DNA of 64,000 nt from contig NZ_AWXC01000041.1 of assembly GCF_000479005.1 (NCBI RefSeq), forward strand, positions 122,618 through 186,617. Reading direction: 5' to 3'. Positions 18,333 through 27,478 of the stretch are shown piece by piece; positions within the stretch are counted from its first letter, which is position 1, and each line of letters opens with the position of its first letter. A model generated the notes under the pieces. That model did no database searches and was not told where the DNA came from. It was given only the letters and a program-made list of their open reading frames with translations. Position numbers and translations under genes: made by a program. Source of the DNA: Prevotella sp. BV3P1. Its GTDB lineage: Bacteria > Bacteroidota > Bacteroidia > Bacteroidales > Bacteroidaceae.

Positions 18333-19228
18333 AGAAAATACTCCATGGGGCTTTGACCGTGTGCGCTGTTTTGTTGCTGGCGTCGTGTGCCTCCAAAAAA
18401 GCGGTAGTCAAGGAACCCTTGCCAGGTAAAGAGCCTCATACGGGTGCAACCTCGCCTGTCATCGCTGAGGATATGCAAGAGCTGGCTTTCGTGCAGCGTG
18501 TGTTTGATAATCAAGTATATGCGCAAAACATCGTTGGGAACATGACGTTCAGTCTTACCCGAGGTGGCAAAAGGATTTCTGCGCCAGGCTCTGTACGCAT
18601 ACGGAAGGACAAGGTGATTCGTCTGCAAGTGTTCATTCCCTTTTTGGGGACAGAAGTGGGACGGATTGAGTTCACCCCCGATGGCGTGCTCATCATAGAC
18701 CGCATGCACAAAGAGTATGTGCGAGCTGATTATCGTGAGTTGGATTTCTTGCGCGACAATGGCCTGACATTCTACAGCTTGCAGGCCCTCTTTTGGAATC
18801 AGTTGTTGGTTCCCGGGAAAGAAAAGGTCAGTGAATCTGACCTGAAGTCATTCTACGTGCGCCTGTCGCCAGTGGGTGAAACCGTGCCGTTGGTGCTGAA
18901 AAAGGGCAGCATGGAATATCGTTGGAATGCTCAAAAAGACAATGGACGCATCTTGTCTGCCGTGGTTTCCTATCAAAGCAATCAACACGGGAAATCAACC
19001 TTGACCTGGAATTACGACAATTTTAAGGCCGTTGGCGTGAAACAGTTTCCAGCCAAGCAGGTGTTCTCCTTCATGACCACCGCTACTAAGACACCGCAAC
19101 AAGGCCAAGTAACCATCGACATGAATGATGTACAGACAGACAGCAATTGGGAAGAGCGTTCCACGGTATCTAGTCGGTACAAGCAGATGGATGTAAAAGC
19201 GGTATTAGGCAAACTATTAAACAGGTAA
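18329..19228 (+). CDS. DUF4292 family lipoprotein
   Basis: A 299-residue lipoprotein (MKKILHGALTVCAVLLLASC, acylated Cys20). The sequence after the linker (VRIRKDKVIRLQVFIPFLGTEVGRIEFTPDGVLIIDRMHKEY split over about 87-130) is beta-rich and matches DUF4292 proteins of Bacteroidetes, which resemble LolA/LolB lipoprotein carriers. An outer-membrane lipoprotein-trafficking or lipid-binding role is therefore possible but unproven. It sits between a TPR protein (4-nt overlap) and an EnvC-like protein (TAAATG, no gap), pointing to a translationally coupled envelope operon. Confidence 0.8.
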   Translation: MKKILHGALTVCAVLLLASCASKKAVVKEPLPGKEPHTGATSPVIAEDMQELAFVQRVFDNQVYAQNIVGNMTFSLTRGGKRISAPGSVRIRKDKVIRLQVFIPFLGTEVGRIEFTPDGVLIIDRMHKEYVRADYRELDFLRDNGLTFYSLQALFWNQLLVPGKEKVSESDLKSFYVRLSPVGETVPLVLKKGSMEYRWNAQKDNGRILSAVVSYQSNQHGKSTLTWNYDNFKAVGVKQFPAKQVFSFMTTATKTPQQGQVTIDMNDVQTDSNWEERSTVSSRYKQMDVKAVLGKLLNR

Positions 19229-20863
19229 ATGAAACGTTATTTAATTATACTCCTAGCATTGGCTTTGACGGTTTCGCTGCCGGCACAGAAGAAACGTACG
19301 CCCACAAAACAGCGAGCAAGAACCACAAAAACCACGACCAAGAAGAAAAAAACAACCCAGAAAAAGTCGACAAAGACAGCTGGATATTCTAATTCATCCA
19401 TCAAAGGATTGGAAAGTCAGCGCAGTCAGATCCAGAAGAAGATTAAACAGCAAGAAAGAGCGTTGCGTACCAACCAGTCGGATGTGAAGAAAAGGTTGCA
19501 AGATTTGCTGATTCTTAACACAGCTATCAACGATCGTCAGAAAAACATCGACAGCATTGAGGCCGACATCCATCATTTGAATGGGAATATTGACATCATC
19601 AAATCGCAGCTGCAAACGCTGCAAACACAATTGGCAGAGCGCAAACAAAAGTACATCAAGTCGATGGCTTACATGACGCGCAGCCATACCATTCAGGATA
19701 AAATCATGTTTATCTTCTCGGCGAAGAACTTTGCTCAGATGTACCGTCGCTTTCAGTTCGTGCGCGACTATGCCACTTATCAGCGCGCACAGGGCGAAGG
19801 TTTGAAAGCCAAGCAGGCGCAGGTGGAAGAAAAACATGTACAACTGCAGAATGCTAAAGGAAGGAAAAATAATCTGCTCTATCAAGGAAAGAAAGAAAAA
19901 CAAACCCTCGAGGGGCAGCAGGTGGAACAGAAGCAGATGGTTAGCAACCTGCAAAAGCAGCAAAAAACCATTCAAAACGTTATTGCTGAGCAGCGCAAGA
20001 AAGATGCTGCCCTCAATGCCGAGATTGATAAGTTGATTGCCATCGAAGTGGCCAAAGCCAAGGCTCGTGCAGAAGCTGAGGCCAAACGAAAGGCCGCTAT
20101 TGCAGAGGCTGCACGCAAAAGAGCGGCCGAACTGGCACGAAAGAAAGCCGAAGCCGAGGCTGCTGCCCGTGAGAACGCCCGCAGAATAGCCGAGGCTAAA
20201 GAGCGTGAGGAGCGTTTGAAAGCCGAGGCACGCGCCGCTGCAGCCGCTGCAGAGAAGGCGCAACAGGAGAAATCGGCTGCACAAGCAAAGGCAGCAGCCG
20301 AGGCTCAAACGGCCGCAGAACAAACCGCCCGCGAGGCTAAAGCTGCCCGTGAGGCTGCCGAGCGCAAGGCTGCCAGTGACGCGGTGCGCAACAAGGAGAC
20401 CATTGCCAGGGCACAGAAACGGGCTGATGAGAGCCTTAAGATGAGTTCGGTAGACCGCATGTTGAGCGGTGGGTTTGAGGCGAATCGCGGACGTTTGCCC
20501 ATTCCGATTACCGGAGGGTACCGCATCGTGAGCCATTTCGGGCAGTACAATGTGGAGGGATTGAAAAATGTAACGCTTGATAATAAAGGTGTCAATATCC
20601 TCGGAAGCCCTGGTTGCAAGGCGAGGGCTATCTATGATGGCGAGGTGAGTGCCGTGATGACTTACGCAGGTACAACGGTTGTGATGGTTCGTCATGGCTC
20701 GTATATTTCAGTGTATTGCAACTTGGGGTCGGTTAACGTTTCTCAAGGACAGAAAGTAAAAACCCGTCAAGTGCTTGGAAGTGTCGGACGGGATAACATT
20801 TTGCAGTTCCAATTGCGTAACGGGACAGCCAAACTCAATCCCGAGTCGTGGCTGGGTAGGTAG
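19229..20863 (+). CDS. EnvC-like murein hydrolase activator, coiled coil plus degenerate LytM/M23 domain
   Basis: A 544-residue exported protein. It has a signal peptide (1-20), a Lys/Thr-rich linker, and two long coiled coils (about 60-120 and 195-265). A highly charged Ala/Glu/Lys/Arg helix follows (about 270-400), then a C-terminal LytM domain (about 420-544). Active M23 peptidases need HxxxD and HxH zinc ligands. Here the corresponding stretches read NKGVNIL and LQFQLR, so the catalytic ligands are missing, as in EnvC. This favours an activator of cell-wall amidases over a peptidase. It directly follows the DUF4292 gene. Confidence 0.82.
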   Translation: MKRYLIILLALALTVSLPAQKKRTPTKQRARTTKTTTKKKKTTQKKSTKTAGYSNSSIKGLESQRSQIQKKIKQQERALRTNQSDVKKRLQDLLILNTAINDRQKNIDSIEADIHHLNGNIDIIKSQLQTLQTQLAERKQKYIKSMAYMTRSHTIQDKIMFIFSAKNFAQMYRRFQFVRDYATYQRAQGEGLKAKQAQVEEKHVQLQNAKGRKNNLLYQGKKEKQTLEGQQVEQKQMVSNLQKQQKTIQNVIAEQRKKDAALNAEIDKLIAIEVAKAKARAEAEAKRKAAIAEAARKRAAELARKKAEAEAAARENARRIAEAKEREERLKAEARAAAAAAEKAQQEKSAAQAKAAAEAQTAAEQTAREAKAAREAAERKAASDAVRNKETIARAQKRADESLKMSSVDRMLSGGFEANRGRLPIPITGGYRIVSHFGQYNVEGLKNVTLDNKGVNILGSPGCKARAIYDGEVSAVMTYAGTTVVMVRHGSYISVYCNLGSVNVSQGQKVKTRQVLGSVGRDNILQFQLRNGTAKLNPESWLGR

Positions 20864-20967
20864 TCCCGAGCGTTTGTGCGGCAGCATCCATCAGTTGCCA
20901 TGGAGCGGTTTTGTGTGTGGATTGAAGGCTGGCCGTGAATAAAAAGCTAACCCTAAAAAACATAGAG

Positions 20968-22302
20968 ATGAATAAAACTCAGATTGCAAGCAGGATAAAT
21001 AATAAGGTATTAGGAGCCGTAAGGCTGTTTATGGGACAGGAGAAGTCGGGCGGTATCGTGCTGGCTGTTAGCGTGGTACTGGCCATGGTGTTGGCCAATT
21101 CAGCTTTAGAATCAAACTATCATAACTTTTTTCAGCAGACATTTGGGTTCTTATTGAATGGCGATCCGTATTTTAATTTTACACTTTACCACTGGATTAA
21201 CGACGGACTGATGTCCGTGTTCTTTTTCCTGGTAGGGTTAGAGTTGAAGCGCGAGTTCATTGCCGGTGAGCTGTCCGACTTGCGCAACACGGTTTTGCCA
21301 ATAGGAGCCGCTGTGGGAGGCATGTTGATTCCCGCAGCGGTTTACCTTTTGTTTAACGCCGGCACGCCAGAGACCATGGGATGGGGCGTTCCCATGGCAA
21401 CCGATATTGCTTTCGCCTTGGGCGTGGTTAGTTTGTTGGGCAGTAGCGTGCCATCATCCGTCAAGGTGTTTCTGACAACCTTGGCCATTGTTGACGATTT
21501 GGGTGCTGTCATCGTGATCGCCTTGTTCTATACCTCGCAAATCTCCGTAGTCAACGTGCTGTTGGGGTTGGGCTTTCTGCTGCTGATGTTCGTTGGCAAC
21601 AAGTTGGGTGTGAAGAGCCTGTTCTTCTACGCCTTGCTGGGCATTGCCGGCGTGTGGGTTTGTTTCCTCCTGTCGGGCGTTCATGCCACCATCGCAGCCG
21701 TACTGGCTGCCATGACCATTCCTGCAGATTCGGAGATTGATGAGAATGCATTCCTACATCGTGTACGAAAGCTGACCAAACGATTCGATGCGGCCGAGTC
21801 GAATGACTTTCGGACGCTCGAGAAAGAGCAAGTGGAGATACTGGCTCATATCCAGAAAGACACCACTACCGCCATTCCTCCCCTGCAGTTGATAGAACAT
21901 CATTTGAACCCAATCGTGACGTTTATCGTGCTACCCGTCTTTGCTTTTGCCAACGCTGGTGTAAACTTGGTGGACATCGATTGGTCAGCAGTGTTTGCTA
22001 CGAATATTACCATAGGGGTTGCGCTGGGACTTTTATTGGGAAAACCATTGGGAGTGGTAGGTGTTTCCTGGCTGTTGAGTAAGTTAGGATTTGCAAAAAC
22101 GTCGGCAGATATGTCAAATCGTCGATTGTTGGGACTGGGCTTTCTGGCATCCATAGGCTTCACCATGTCGATGTTCGTTTCTACCCTTGCCTTTCAAACA
22201 GACATGATGCTTACGCAGGCAAAGATTGGTATCTTCATGGCTTCAATCCTTGGTGGACTCATTGGATACAAGTTGTTGAAATCATCGGGCAAAGAAAATT
22301 AA
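20968..22302 (+). CDS. nhaA: Na+/H+ antiporter NhaA
   Basis: Twelve-helix inner-membrane sodium/proton antiporter that maintains pH and sodium homeostasis; 444 residues from the ATG at 20968. Recognisable features are FFFLVGLELKREFIAGEL, MATDIAFALGVVSLLG and TTLAIVDDLGAVIVIALFY, the last with the paired aspartates of the ion-binding site. A GTG at 20935 in frame would add 11 polar residues (NKKLTLKNIE); the ATG is preferred because it leaves a normal NhaA N-terminus. The insert DENAFLHRVRKLTKRFDAAES between helices is typical of longer NhaA proteins. Confidence 0.95.
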   Translation: MNKTQIASRINNKVLGAVRLFMGQEKSGGIVLAVSVVLAMVLANSALESNYHNFFQQTFGFLLNGDPYFNFTLYHWINDGLMSVFFFLVGLELKREFIAGELSDLRNTVLPIGAAVGGMLIPAAVYLLFNAGTPETMGWGVPMATDIAFALGVVSLLGSSVPSSVKVFLTTLAIVDDLGAVIVIALFYTSQISVVNVLLGLGFLLLMFVGNKLGVKSLFFYALLGIAGVWVCFLLSGVHATIAAVLAAMTIPADSEIDENAFLHRVRKLTKRFDAAESNDFRTLEKEQVEILAHIQKDTTTAIPPLQLIEHHLNPIVTFIVLPVFAFANAGVNLVDIDWSAVFATNITIGVALGLLLGKPLGVVGVSWLLSKLGFAKTSADMSNRRLLGLGFLASIGFTMSMFVSTLAFQTDMMLTQAKIGIFMASILGGLIGYKLLKSSGKEN

Positions 22303-22313
22303 GAGTGCCATTT

Positions 22314-22345
22314 CTTGGAAAATGAATCAATTTATCGTACCTTTG
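22314..22345 (+). promoter_or_regulatory. Promoter of the acyl-CoA ligase-prfB unit
   Basis: CTTG (22314-22317, one mismatch to TTTG) lies exactly 20 bp before TACCTTTG (22338-22345). Transcription would begin near 22352, leaving a leader of about 24 nt. Confidence 0.7.
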
Positions 22346-22375
22346 TGAGTACATAATATAAAACTTTTCTATCTC

Positions 22376-24184
22376 ATGCAAACAAGACATCACCTCTCTG
22401 TGCTGATTCATGAACAAGCAAAGAAATATGGTTCGCGTGGTGCGCTGACCTTTCGTAGCTTTGGCAGTTTGAAGTGGAAAACCGTTTCTTGGAAGCAGTT
22501 CTCTTTGCGCGTGAAACAGGTGTCTAATGCCTTGGTTGACTTTGGACTCAAACCACAAGAAAAAATCGGTGTGTTTGCACAAAACTGCATACAGTATCTG
22601 TATACAGATTTTGGTGCGTATGGGGTTCGGGCCGTTTCCATTCCTTTCTATGCTACCAGCAGCGAGCAACAGATACAATATATAATAAACAATGCACAGA
22701 TACGCTTCCTCTTTGTTGGTGAGCAAGATCAGTATAATAAGGCACATCGTATTTTTTCTCTATGTCCTACACTCGAGCGAATCATCATCTTTGACCACAG
22801 TGTGCGAGTGAGTTCGTATGACCCAAATGCTATTTACTTTGAAGACTTTATTAGAATAGGTGAGAATCTGTTACATCAGACGGAGGTAGATAAGCGATGG
22901 GCAGATGCCAATGACGAAGATATTTGCAACATCCTGTATACCAGTGGAACCACGGGGGTAAGCAAGGGGGTGGTCTTGACCTACGGTCAGTACGACGCAG
23001 CCATGGAAGCAAATGGAAGATGTGTGCCTATTGGAGAGGAAGACCGTGTGGTGAGCTTTCTGCCCATTACACATATTTTTGAACGTGGTTGGATGTATTT
23101 GTGTCTAACGGCAGGTGCCCACATTATTATAAACACCTATCCCAAAGAAATACAACAGACCATGCGTGAAGTGAAACCTACTGCTATGTCGGCTGTTCCT
23201 CGCTTTTGGGAGAAAGTATATGTAGCGGTGAAAGAGCGCATTGACAGTGCCAATCCCATGCAAAAGAAACTTTTCAACAGAGCATTGCAGATTGGAAAGA
23301 AGTATAATGTCGACTATTTGAGTAAAGGAAAACGACCTCCTCTTGCCTTGTCAGCAGAGTATCAAGTATATAATAAGAGTGTCATGGCATTGGTTCGCAA
23401 GCAGATAGGGTTGCAGAACCCACATTTCTTTCCAACGGCTGGTGCTTATGTCTCACCAGAAGTTGAGGAGTTTGTCCATTCCATTGGTATCTTCATGATG
23501 GTTGGGTATGGCCTCACCGAGAGCTTGGCCACCGTTTCTTGTGATCGTATGGACAGGCCATACACGGTTGGCTCGGTAGGTAGACCGGTTGATGGTATTC
23601 AGATTAAAATAGGAGAGAATAATGAAATCCTGCTCAAAGGCCCTACCATCACAAGAGGATATTATGAACTGCCCAATGAGAATGCAGCAGCTTTTGATGA
23701 GGATGGGTTCTTCCATACGGGCGATGCAGGCTACATGAAAGACGGAGAGCTGTATTTGACTGAGCGAATCAAGGATCTTTTCAAAACAAGTAACGGAAAA
23801 TATGTCGCACCGCAGATGATAGAGGCGATGCTCTTGGTGGACAAGTATGTTGATCAAGTGGTTATAATCGCTGACCAAAGGAAGTTTGTTTCGGCTTTGA
23901 TTGTACCAGAGTTCAGGCTCTTGGAAGAATATGCCAGTGATCATGGCATCAGCTATGTGGATAGAGAAGAATTATGTGGAAACAAGCAAATCAATGATAT
24001 GATGATGGAACGCATCAAGACGCTACAGCAGTCGTTGGCCCACTATGAGCAAATCAAGCGTTTCACACTTCTTCCTCACCATTTCAATATGGAACGCGGA
24101 GAATTGACCAATACATTGAAAATTAGACGTCCGGCCGTTTATAAAATCTACAAGGACGTCATTGACAGCATGTACGAAGAATAA
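22376..24184 (+). CDS. Long-chain fatty-acid--CoA ligase (AMP-forming)
   Basis: A 602-residue ANL-superfamily enzyme activating long-chain fatty acids to acyl-CoA through an acyl-adenylate, similar in layout to FadD15. Motifs are ILYTSGTTGVSKGVVLTY (P-loop A3, about residue 185), MVGYGLTESLATVSC (A5), FFHTGDAGYMKDGELYLTERIKDLFKTSNGKYVAPQ (A7/A8 region near 440, the stretch containing GD and the K-rich loop) and a C-terminal lid. It overlaps the prfB start by one base (TAATG), so the two genes are probably cotranscribed, an association without obvious functional meaning. Confidence 0.92.
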   Translation: MQTRHHLSVLIHEQAKKYGSRGALTFRSFGSLKWKTVSWKQFSLRVKQVSNALVDFGLKPQEKIGVFAQNCIQYLYTDFGAYGVRAVSIPFYATSSEQQIQYIINNAQIRFLFVGEQDQYNKAHRIFSLCPTLERIIIFDHSVRVSSYDPNAIYFEDFIRIGENLLHQTEVDKRWADANDEDICNILYTSGTTGVSKGVVLTYGQYDAAMEANGRCVPIGEEDRVVSFLPITHIFERGWMYLCLTAGAHIIINTYPKEIQQTMREVKPTAMSAVPRFWEKVYVAVKERIDSANPMQKKLFNRALQIGKKYNVDYLSKGKRPPLALSAEYQVYNKSVMALVRKQIGLQNPHFFPTAGAYVSPEVEEFVHSIGIFMMVGYGLTESLATVSCDRMDRPYTVGSVGRPVDGIQIKIGENNEILLKGPTITRGYYELPNENAAAFDEDGFFHTGDAGYMKDGELYLTERIKDLFKTSNGKYVAPQMIEAMLLVDKYVDQVVIIADQRKFVSALIVPEFRLLEEYASDHGISYVDREELCGNKQINDMMMERIKTLQQSLAHYEQIKRFTLLPHHFNMERGELTNTLKIRRPAVYKIYKDVIDSMYEE

Positions 24185-25308
24185 TGATAACAAGCGACCA
24201 GTTAAAAGATGTGATGGAGCGTGCTGAAGCACTTCATCGGTATTTGAACATAGACCAGAAAAAGGTAGAATTCGAAGAAGAACAACTACGCACACAAGCA
24301 CCTGATTTTTGGGAAGATCCAAAGCGTGCCCAAGAACAGATGATTAAGGTCAAGAGCATTGAGAAGTGGCTGGTTGGTTATCAGCAGGTGCGCCAGTTGG
24401 CAGATGAGTTGGAGTTGGCATTCGATTTCTATCGTGATGACATGATAACGGAAGACGAGTTGGATGCCGACTATGCCAAGGCTGTCGCCGCCATAGAGGA
24501 TTTGGAGATGAAGAACATGCTTCGTCAAACCGAAGATCCAATGGATTGTGTGATGAAGATTAACTCGGGAGCAGGCGGTACGGAGAGCCAGGATTGGGCA
24601 CAAATGCTCATGCGTATGTACATGAGATGGGCCGAGGCTCATGGTTACAAGTGTACCATCAGTGATATTCAGGACGGTGATGAGGCTGGTATCAAGAGCG
24701 TGACGATGAAGATAGAAGGTGGTGAATATGCTTACGGTTACTTGAAGAGCGAGAATGGGGTCCATCGCTTGGTGCGCGTTTCTCCATTCAATGCCCAGGG
24801 TAAGCGTATGACCAGCTTCGCCAGTGTTTTTGTTTCACCCCTGGTGGACGATACCATTGAGGTGTTTGTTGACCCTGCTCGGGTGTCGTGGGATACGTTC
24901 CGATCGAGTGGTGCGGGTGGACAAAATGTGAATAAGGTAGAGTCCGGTGTTCGTCTTCGCTATCAATACGAAGATCCTGACACAGGTGAGGAAGAAGAAA
25001 TTCTGATTGAAAACACCGAAACACGTGACCAACCGAAGAACCGAGCCAAAGCTATGCAGCTCTTGAAGAGCCAACTTTACGACCGTGCCATGAAGAAACG
25101 GTTGGAGGCGCAAGCTAAAATTGAGGCCGGGAAGAAGAAGATAGAGTGGGGAAGTCAAATCCGAAGTTATGTTTTTGACGACCGTCGTGTGAAAGATCAC
25201 CGCACCAATTATCAGACAACCGATGTAGACGCAGTGATGGATGGTAAGCTGGATGAGTTTATTAAGGCTTACCTGATGGAATTTCCGGTTGCGGATGAGA
25301 ATGACTAA
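24184..25308 (+). CDS. prfB: Peptide chain release factor 2, no programmed frameshift
   Basis: Release factor recognising UGA and UAA; 374 residues. The tripeptide region and the GGQ motif (SSGAGGQNVNKVESGVR, about 238-254) are visible, and the N-terminal helical domain MITSDQLKDVMERAEALHRYL is in one frame. In most bacteria prfB is split by a UGA near codon 26 that is bypassed by +1 frameshifting after CTTTGA. The corresponding codons here read CGG TAT TTG AAC ATA with no stop, so this copy is translated without frameshifting and lacks that autoregulation. Confidence 0.96.
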   Translation: MITSDQLKDVMERAEALHRYLNIDQKKVEFEEEQLRTQAPDFWEDPKRAQEQMIKVKSIEKWLVGYQQVRQLADELELAFDFYRDDMITEDELDADYAKAVAAIEDLEMKNMLRQTEDPMDCVMKINSGAGGTESQDWAQMLMRMYMRWAEAHGYKCTISDIQDGDEAGIKSVTMKIEGGEYAYGYLKSENGVHRLVRVSPFNAQGKRMTSFASVFVSPLVDDTIEVFVDPARVSWDTFRSSGAGGQNVNKVESGVRLRYQYEDPDTGEEEEILIENTETRDQPKNRAKAMQLLKSQLYDRAMKKRLEAQAKIEAGKKKIEWGSQIRSYVFDDRRVKDHRTNYQTTDVDAVMDGKLDEFIKAYLMEFPVADEND

Positions 25309-25331
25309 TGAACCTTTAAAATAATACAACT

Positions 25332-25469
25332 ATGAGTGAAAAAAGCAAAATGAATCGAGCTAAGCGCGAGGCAAGACAAGAAAAACAAGCGCAGAATGTC
25401 ATTAAATGGCTCTCCATTGCATTGCTTGTTTGTGCCATCATTTGGATTATTGTCGCCATGAACGTATAA
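25332..25469 (+). CDS. Small single-pass membrane protein (45 aa)
   Basis: A short ORF with a Lys/Arg-rich N-terminus (MSEKSKMNRAKREARQEKQ) and one hydrophobic helix (VIKWLSIALLVCAIIWIIVA), predicted N-in. It starts 23 bp after prfB and ends 3 bp before the CYTH gene start, so it is probably cotranscribed with both. Amino-acid composition and tight packing support a real gene, but it matches no family I recognise. Confidence 0.65.
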   Translation: MSEKSKMNRAKREARQEKQAQNVIKWLSIALLVCAIIWIIVAMNV

Positions 25470-25472
25470 CGG

Positions 25473-25973
25473 ATGAGCGGATTTGAGATAGAACGCAAGT
25501 TTCTTGTCAAGAAAGGCGGAGCATTCAAGCGTGCCGCCTTTTCCTGTAGTCACATCCAACAGGGATACATACCTTGCCTCAATGCGACGGTGAGGATTCG
25601 TGTTCGTGACGACGAAGCATACCTGACCATCAAGGGAAGATCCACTCATGGCGGAATGACACGCTATGAGTTTGAGACAAAAATCACGCTCGATGAAGCC
25701 TCGCATCTACTACAACTTTGTCAAGGAGGTACCATCGATAAGCGTCGTTATCTCGTTAAAAGTGGTAATCATGTGTTTGAAGTGGATGAATTCTACGGCG
25801 ATAACGAGGGACTTGTCATGGCCGAGGTGGAATTGAAGTCAGAAAATGAGCCTTATGAGAAGCCAGATTTTATTGGTCCGGAGGTCACTGGAGATGCGCG
25901 CTTCTACAACAAATACATGCTCACGAATCCTTTTTCCGCTTGGAAAGACACGTTGCCAGAAGAATACCGATAA
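25473..25973 (+). CDS. CYTH-domain protein, probable inorganic triphosphatase
   Basis: A 166-residue protein with the CYTH signature ExExK near the N-terminus (EIERKFLV, residues 5-12) and the alternating charged strands of the triphosphate tunnel (TVRIRVRDDEAYLTIKG, YEFETKI, VFEVDEFYG, MAEVELKSE). The family hydrolyses inorganic triphosphate or thiamine triphosphate with divalent metal; class IV adenylate cyclases share the fold but are rarer in this phylum. The 3' end overlaps the convergent VanZ-like gene by 53 bp. Confidence 0.88.
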   Translation: MSGFEIERKFLVKKGGAFKRAAFSCSHIQQGYIPCLNATVRIRVRDDEAYLTIKGRSTHGGMTRYEFETKITLDEASHLLQLCQGGTIDKRRYLVKSGNHVFEVDEFYGDNEGLVMAEVELKSENEPYEKPDFIGPEVTGDARFYNKYMLTNPFSAWKDTLPEEYR

Positions 25974-26346
25974 GCAGTGATAGCACAACACCGATGCTGT
26001 CGGCCAGAAAATCCATCCACTCGCCACTGCGATTGCCCCCTGTGCAGGTTGCTTGAACGATTTCTATCAGACCTCCCATGATGATTGGTGTCGCAAATGT
26101 GAGGATGAAAAGCTGTTTGTTACTTAGCTTTTGGCGGCTGCGGACAGTTTCAATCCAAATGCAACAACCCAAAATAGTGTACAAGGCCACGTGCGTCCAT
26201 TTGTCAATGAGCGTGACTCCACTTAATGGGGTTTCTGGAATAGGAATCAAGCAAACAACCCAAATGCCAAGGATAAGTACGGTAGTAAAGGGGTAACGCT
26301 TGATAAATTGTATGATTTGTTGCATAAGAAACCGAACTATTTTCAT
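25921..26346 (-). CDS. VanZ-like family membrane protein
   Basis: About 141 residues with four predicted membrane helices: FTTVLILGIWVVCLIPIP, KWTHVALYTILGCCIW, LFILTFATPIIMGGLIEIVQ and FLADSIGVVLSLLIGILL. The pattern P..DKxxHxxxYxxLg and the GExxDxxAnxxGxxlG-like ending (GEWMDFLADSIGVVLS) identify the VanZ family, whose founding member confers teicoplanin resistance but whose housekeeping role is unclear. Starts at 26361 or 26325 are also possible; the predicted transcript begins near 26407. It converges on and overlaps the CYTH gene. Confidence 0.82.
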   Translation of the reverse strand: MKIVRFLMQQIIQFIKRYPFTTVLILGIWVVCLIPIPETPLSGVTLIDKWTHVALYTILGCCIWIETVRSRQKLSNKQLFILTFATPIIMGGLIEIVQATCTGGNRSGEWMDFLADSIGVVLSLLIGILLATCLSKRKKDS

Positions 26347-26413
26347 GTAAAAATAGTGCAAGCCGAAGACAAAGGAGGTTTACTTACTTTGTTGAGGCGT
26401 AGCCTATTTTATG

Positions 26414-26421
26414 CAAAGATA
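26414..26421 (-). promoter_or_regulatory. Promoter -7 element of the VanZ-like gene
   Basis: TATCTTTG on the minus strand matches TAnnTTTG. It sits about 65 bp upstream of the gene and within the divergent gap to the helix-hairpin-helix gene. The -33 site is weak. Confidence 0.5.
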
Positions 26422-26477
26422 CAATATTTTCAAGATATCAACAGCACGTTTGAATCAAATCATTTGCCGAATCTGCC

Positions 26478-27398
26478 ATGTCCATCAAAGATTTTTTTTA
26501 TTTCAACAAGTCCGACCGCAAAGCGCTCATCTTCCTGCTCACGGTTGGAATTTGTGCTACTGCCCTATTTTTCTTGCTCAGTGACGAAGAGAAAACAGCG
26601 ACTGGCGGCCCTAATTGTGACACCGTTTTCGTCAAAGAACCAGGCAGATCCTACTATTCCAGCTCTGAACCTGTAGCATATTATCGGGTGGAAGGACGAC
26701 AAGCCGAACTCTTTCCCTTTGACCCAAACACAGCTGATAGCACAGACCTGTTGCGCTTGGGATTGCAACCCTGGCAGGTACGCAACATCTACAAATACAG
26801 AGCGGCAGGTGGTGTGTATCGCAAAGCTTCCGATTTTGCTCGCTTGTATGGACTGACGCGTAAGCAATATCTTGCCATGAAGCCATACATTCACATCAGT
26901 TCTGATTATCTACCTGCGTCAACACTCTCCGCAAATGCAGCACAAACGCCTGAATTGGAGCGTGATACCGTTCGTTTTCCCATCAAAATCAAATCTACCG
27001 AGCATGTCGCTCTCAACGCCGCCGATACATCCATGTTGAAAAAAGTGCCGGGCATTGGCAGCTATTTCGCACGCCAAATCGTGAACTACCGAACGCGTTT
27101 AGGAGGCTTTTATAATACTCGACAGCTGTTAGAAATTGAGGATTTCCCCGAAGAAGCATTGACTTATTTTTCTTTACCACCGCGCGATGCCAGTCAAATT
27201 CATCGCCTGTCCATCAACAAACTAACTATCAACCAATTGAAACGGCACCCCTATATGGGCTATTACCGAGCCCGTGCCATCGCTGACTATCGCCGATTGA
27301 AAGGACCTATCCATCGGTTGGAAGACCTGGGTATGTTGAAAGATTTCACACCCGAGGCCATTGAACGCCTCAAGCACTATGTTTCGTTTGAGGAGTAG
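26478..27398 (+). CDS. Helix-hairpin-helix (ComEA-like) DNA-binding membrane protein
   Basis: A 306-residue protein with an N-terminal membrane helix (ALIFLLTVGICATALFFLL, about 14-32) and repeated helix-hairpin-helix motifs. The motifs are FDPNTADSTDLLRLGLQPWQ (about 76-95), LNAADTSMLKKVPGIGSYFA (about 175-194) and a third, more divergent one at SINKLTINQLKRHPYMGY (about 245). ComEA binds incoming DNA in competent bacteria, and Bacteroidetes carry longer relatives like this one. DNA binding at the outer face of the inner membrane is inferred; a role in uptake is not shown. Confidence 0.82.
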   Translation: MSIKDFFYFNKSDRKALIFLLTVGICATALFFLLSDEEKTATGGPNCDTVFVKEPGRSYYSSSEPVAYYRVEGRQAELFPFDPNTADSTDLLRLGLQPWQVRNIYKYRAAGGVYRKASDFARLYGLTRKQYLAMKPYIHISSDYLPASTLSANAAQTPELERDTVRFPIKIKSTEHVALNAADTSMLKKVPGIGSYFARQIVNYRTRLGGFYNTRQLLEIEDFPEEALTYFSLPPRDASQIHRLSINKLTINQLKRHPYMGYYRARAIADYRRLKGPIHRLEDLGMLKDFTPEAIERLKHYVSFEE

Positions 27399-27444
27399 TA
27401 CTTAAAATATTGTGAACGGATGGCCACCTGTCCAACTTTTTTTA

Positions 27445-27452
27445 TATCTTTG
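27445..27452 (+). promoter_or_regulatory. Promoter -7 element of the CobW-family gene
   Basis: TATCTTTG matches TAnnTTTG, 27 bp before the ATG. No -33 TTTG and no obvious Zur-type palindrome were seen. Confidence 0.5.
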
Positions 27453-27478
27453 TGGCACAATCATAAACTGGTTTAGAG

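Noticed and set aside
19394..20695. 433-codon open frame on the minus strand
   Set aside because: It is antisense to the EnvC-like gene and results from that gene's Ala/Lys/Glu-rich codons (Leu/Phe/Ser-rich shadow). No independent support.
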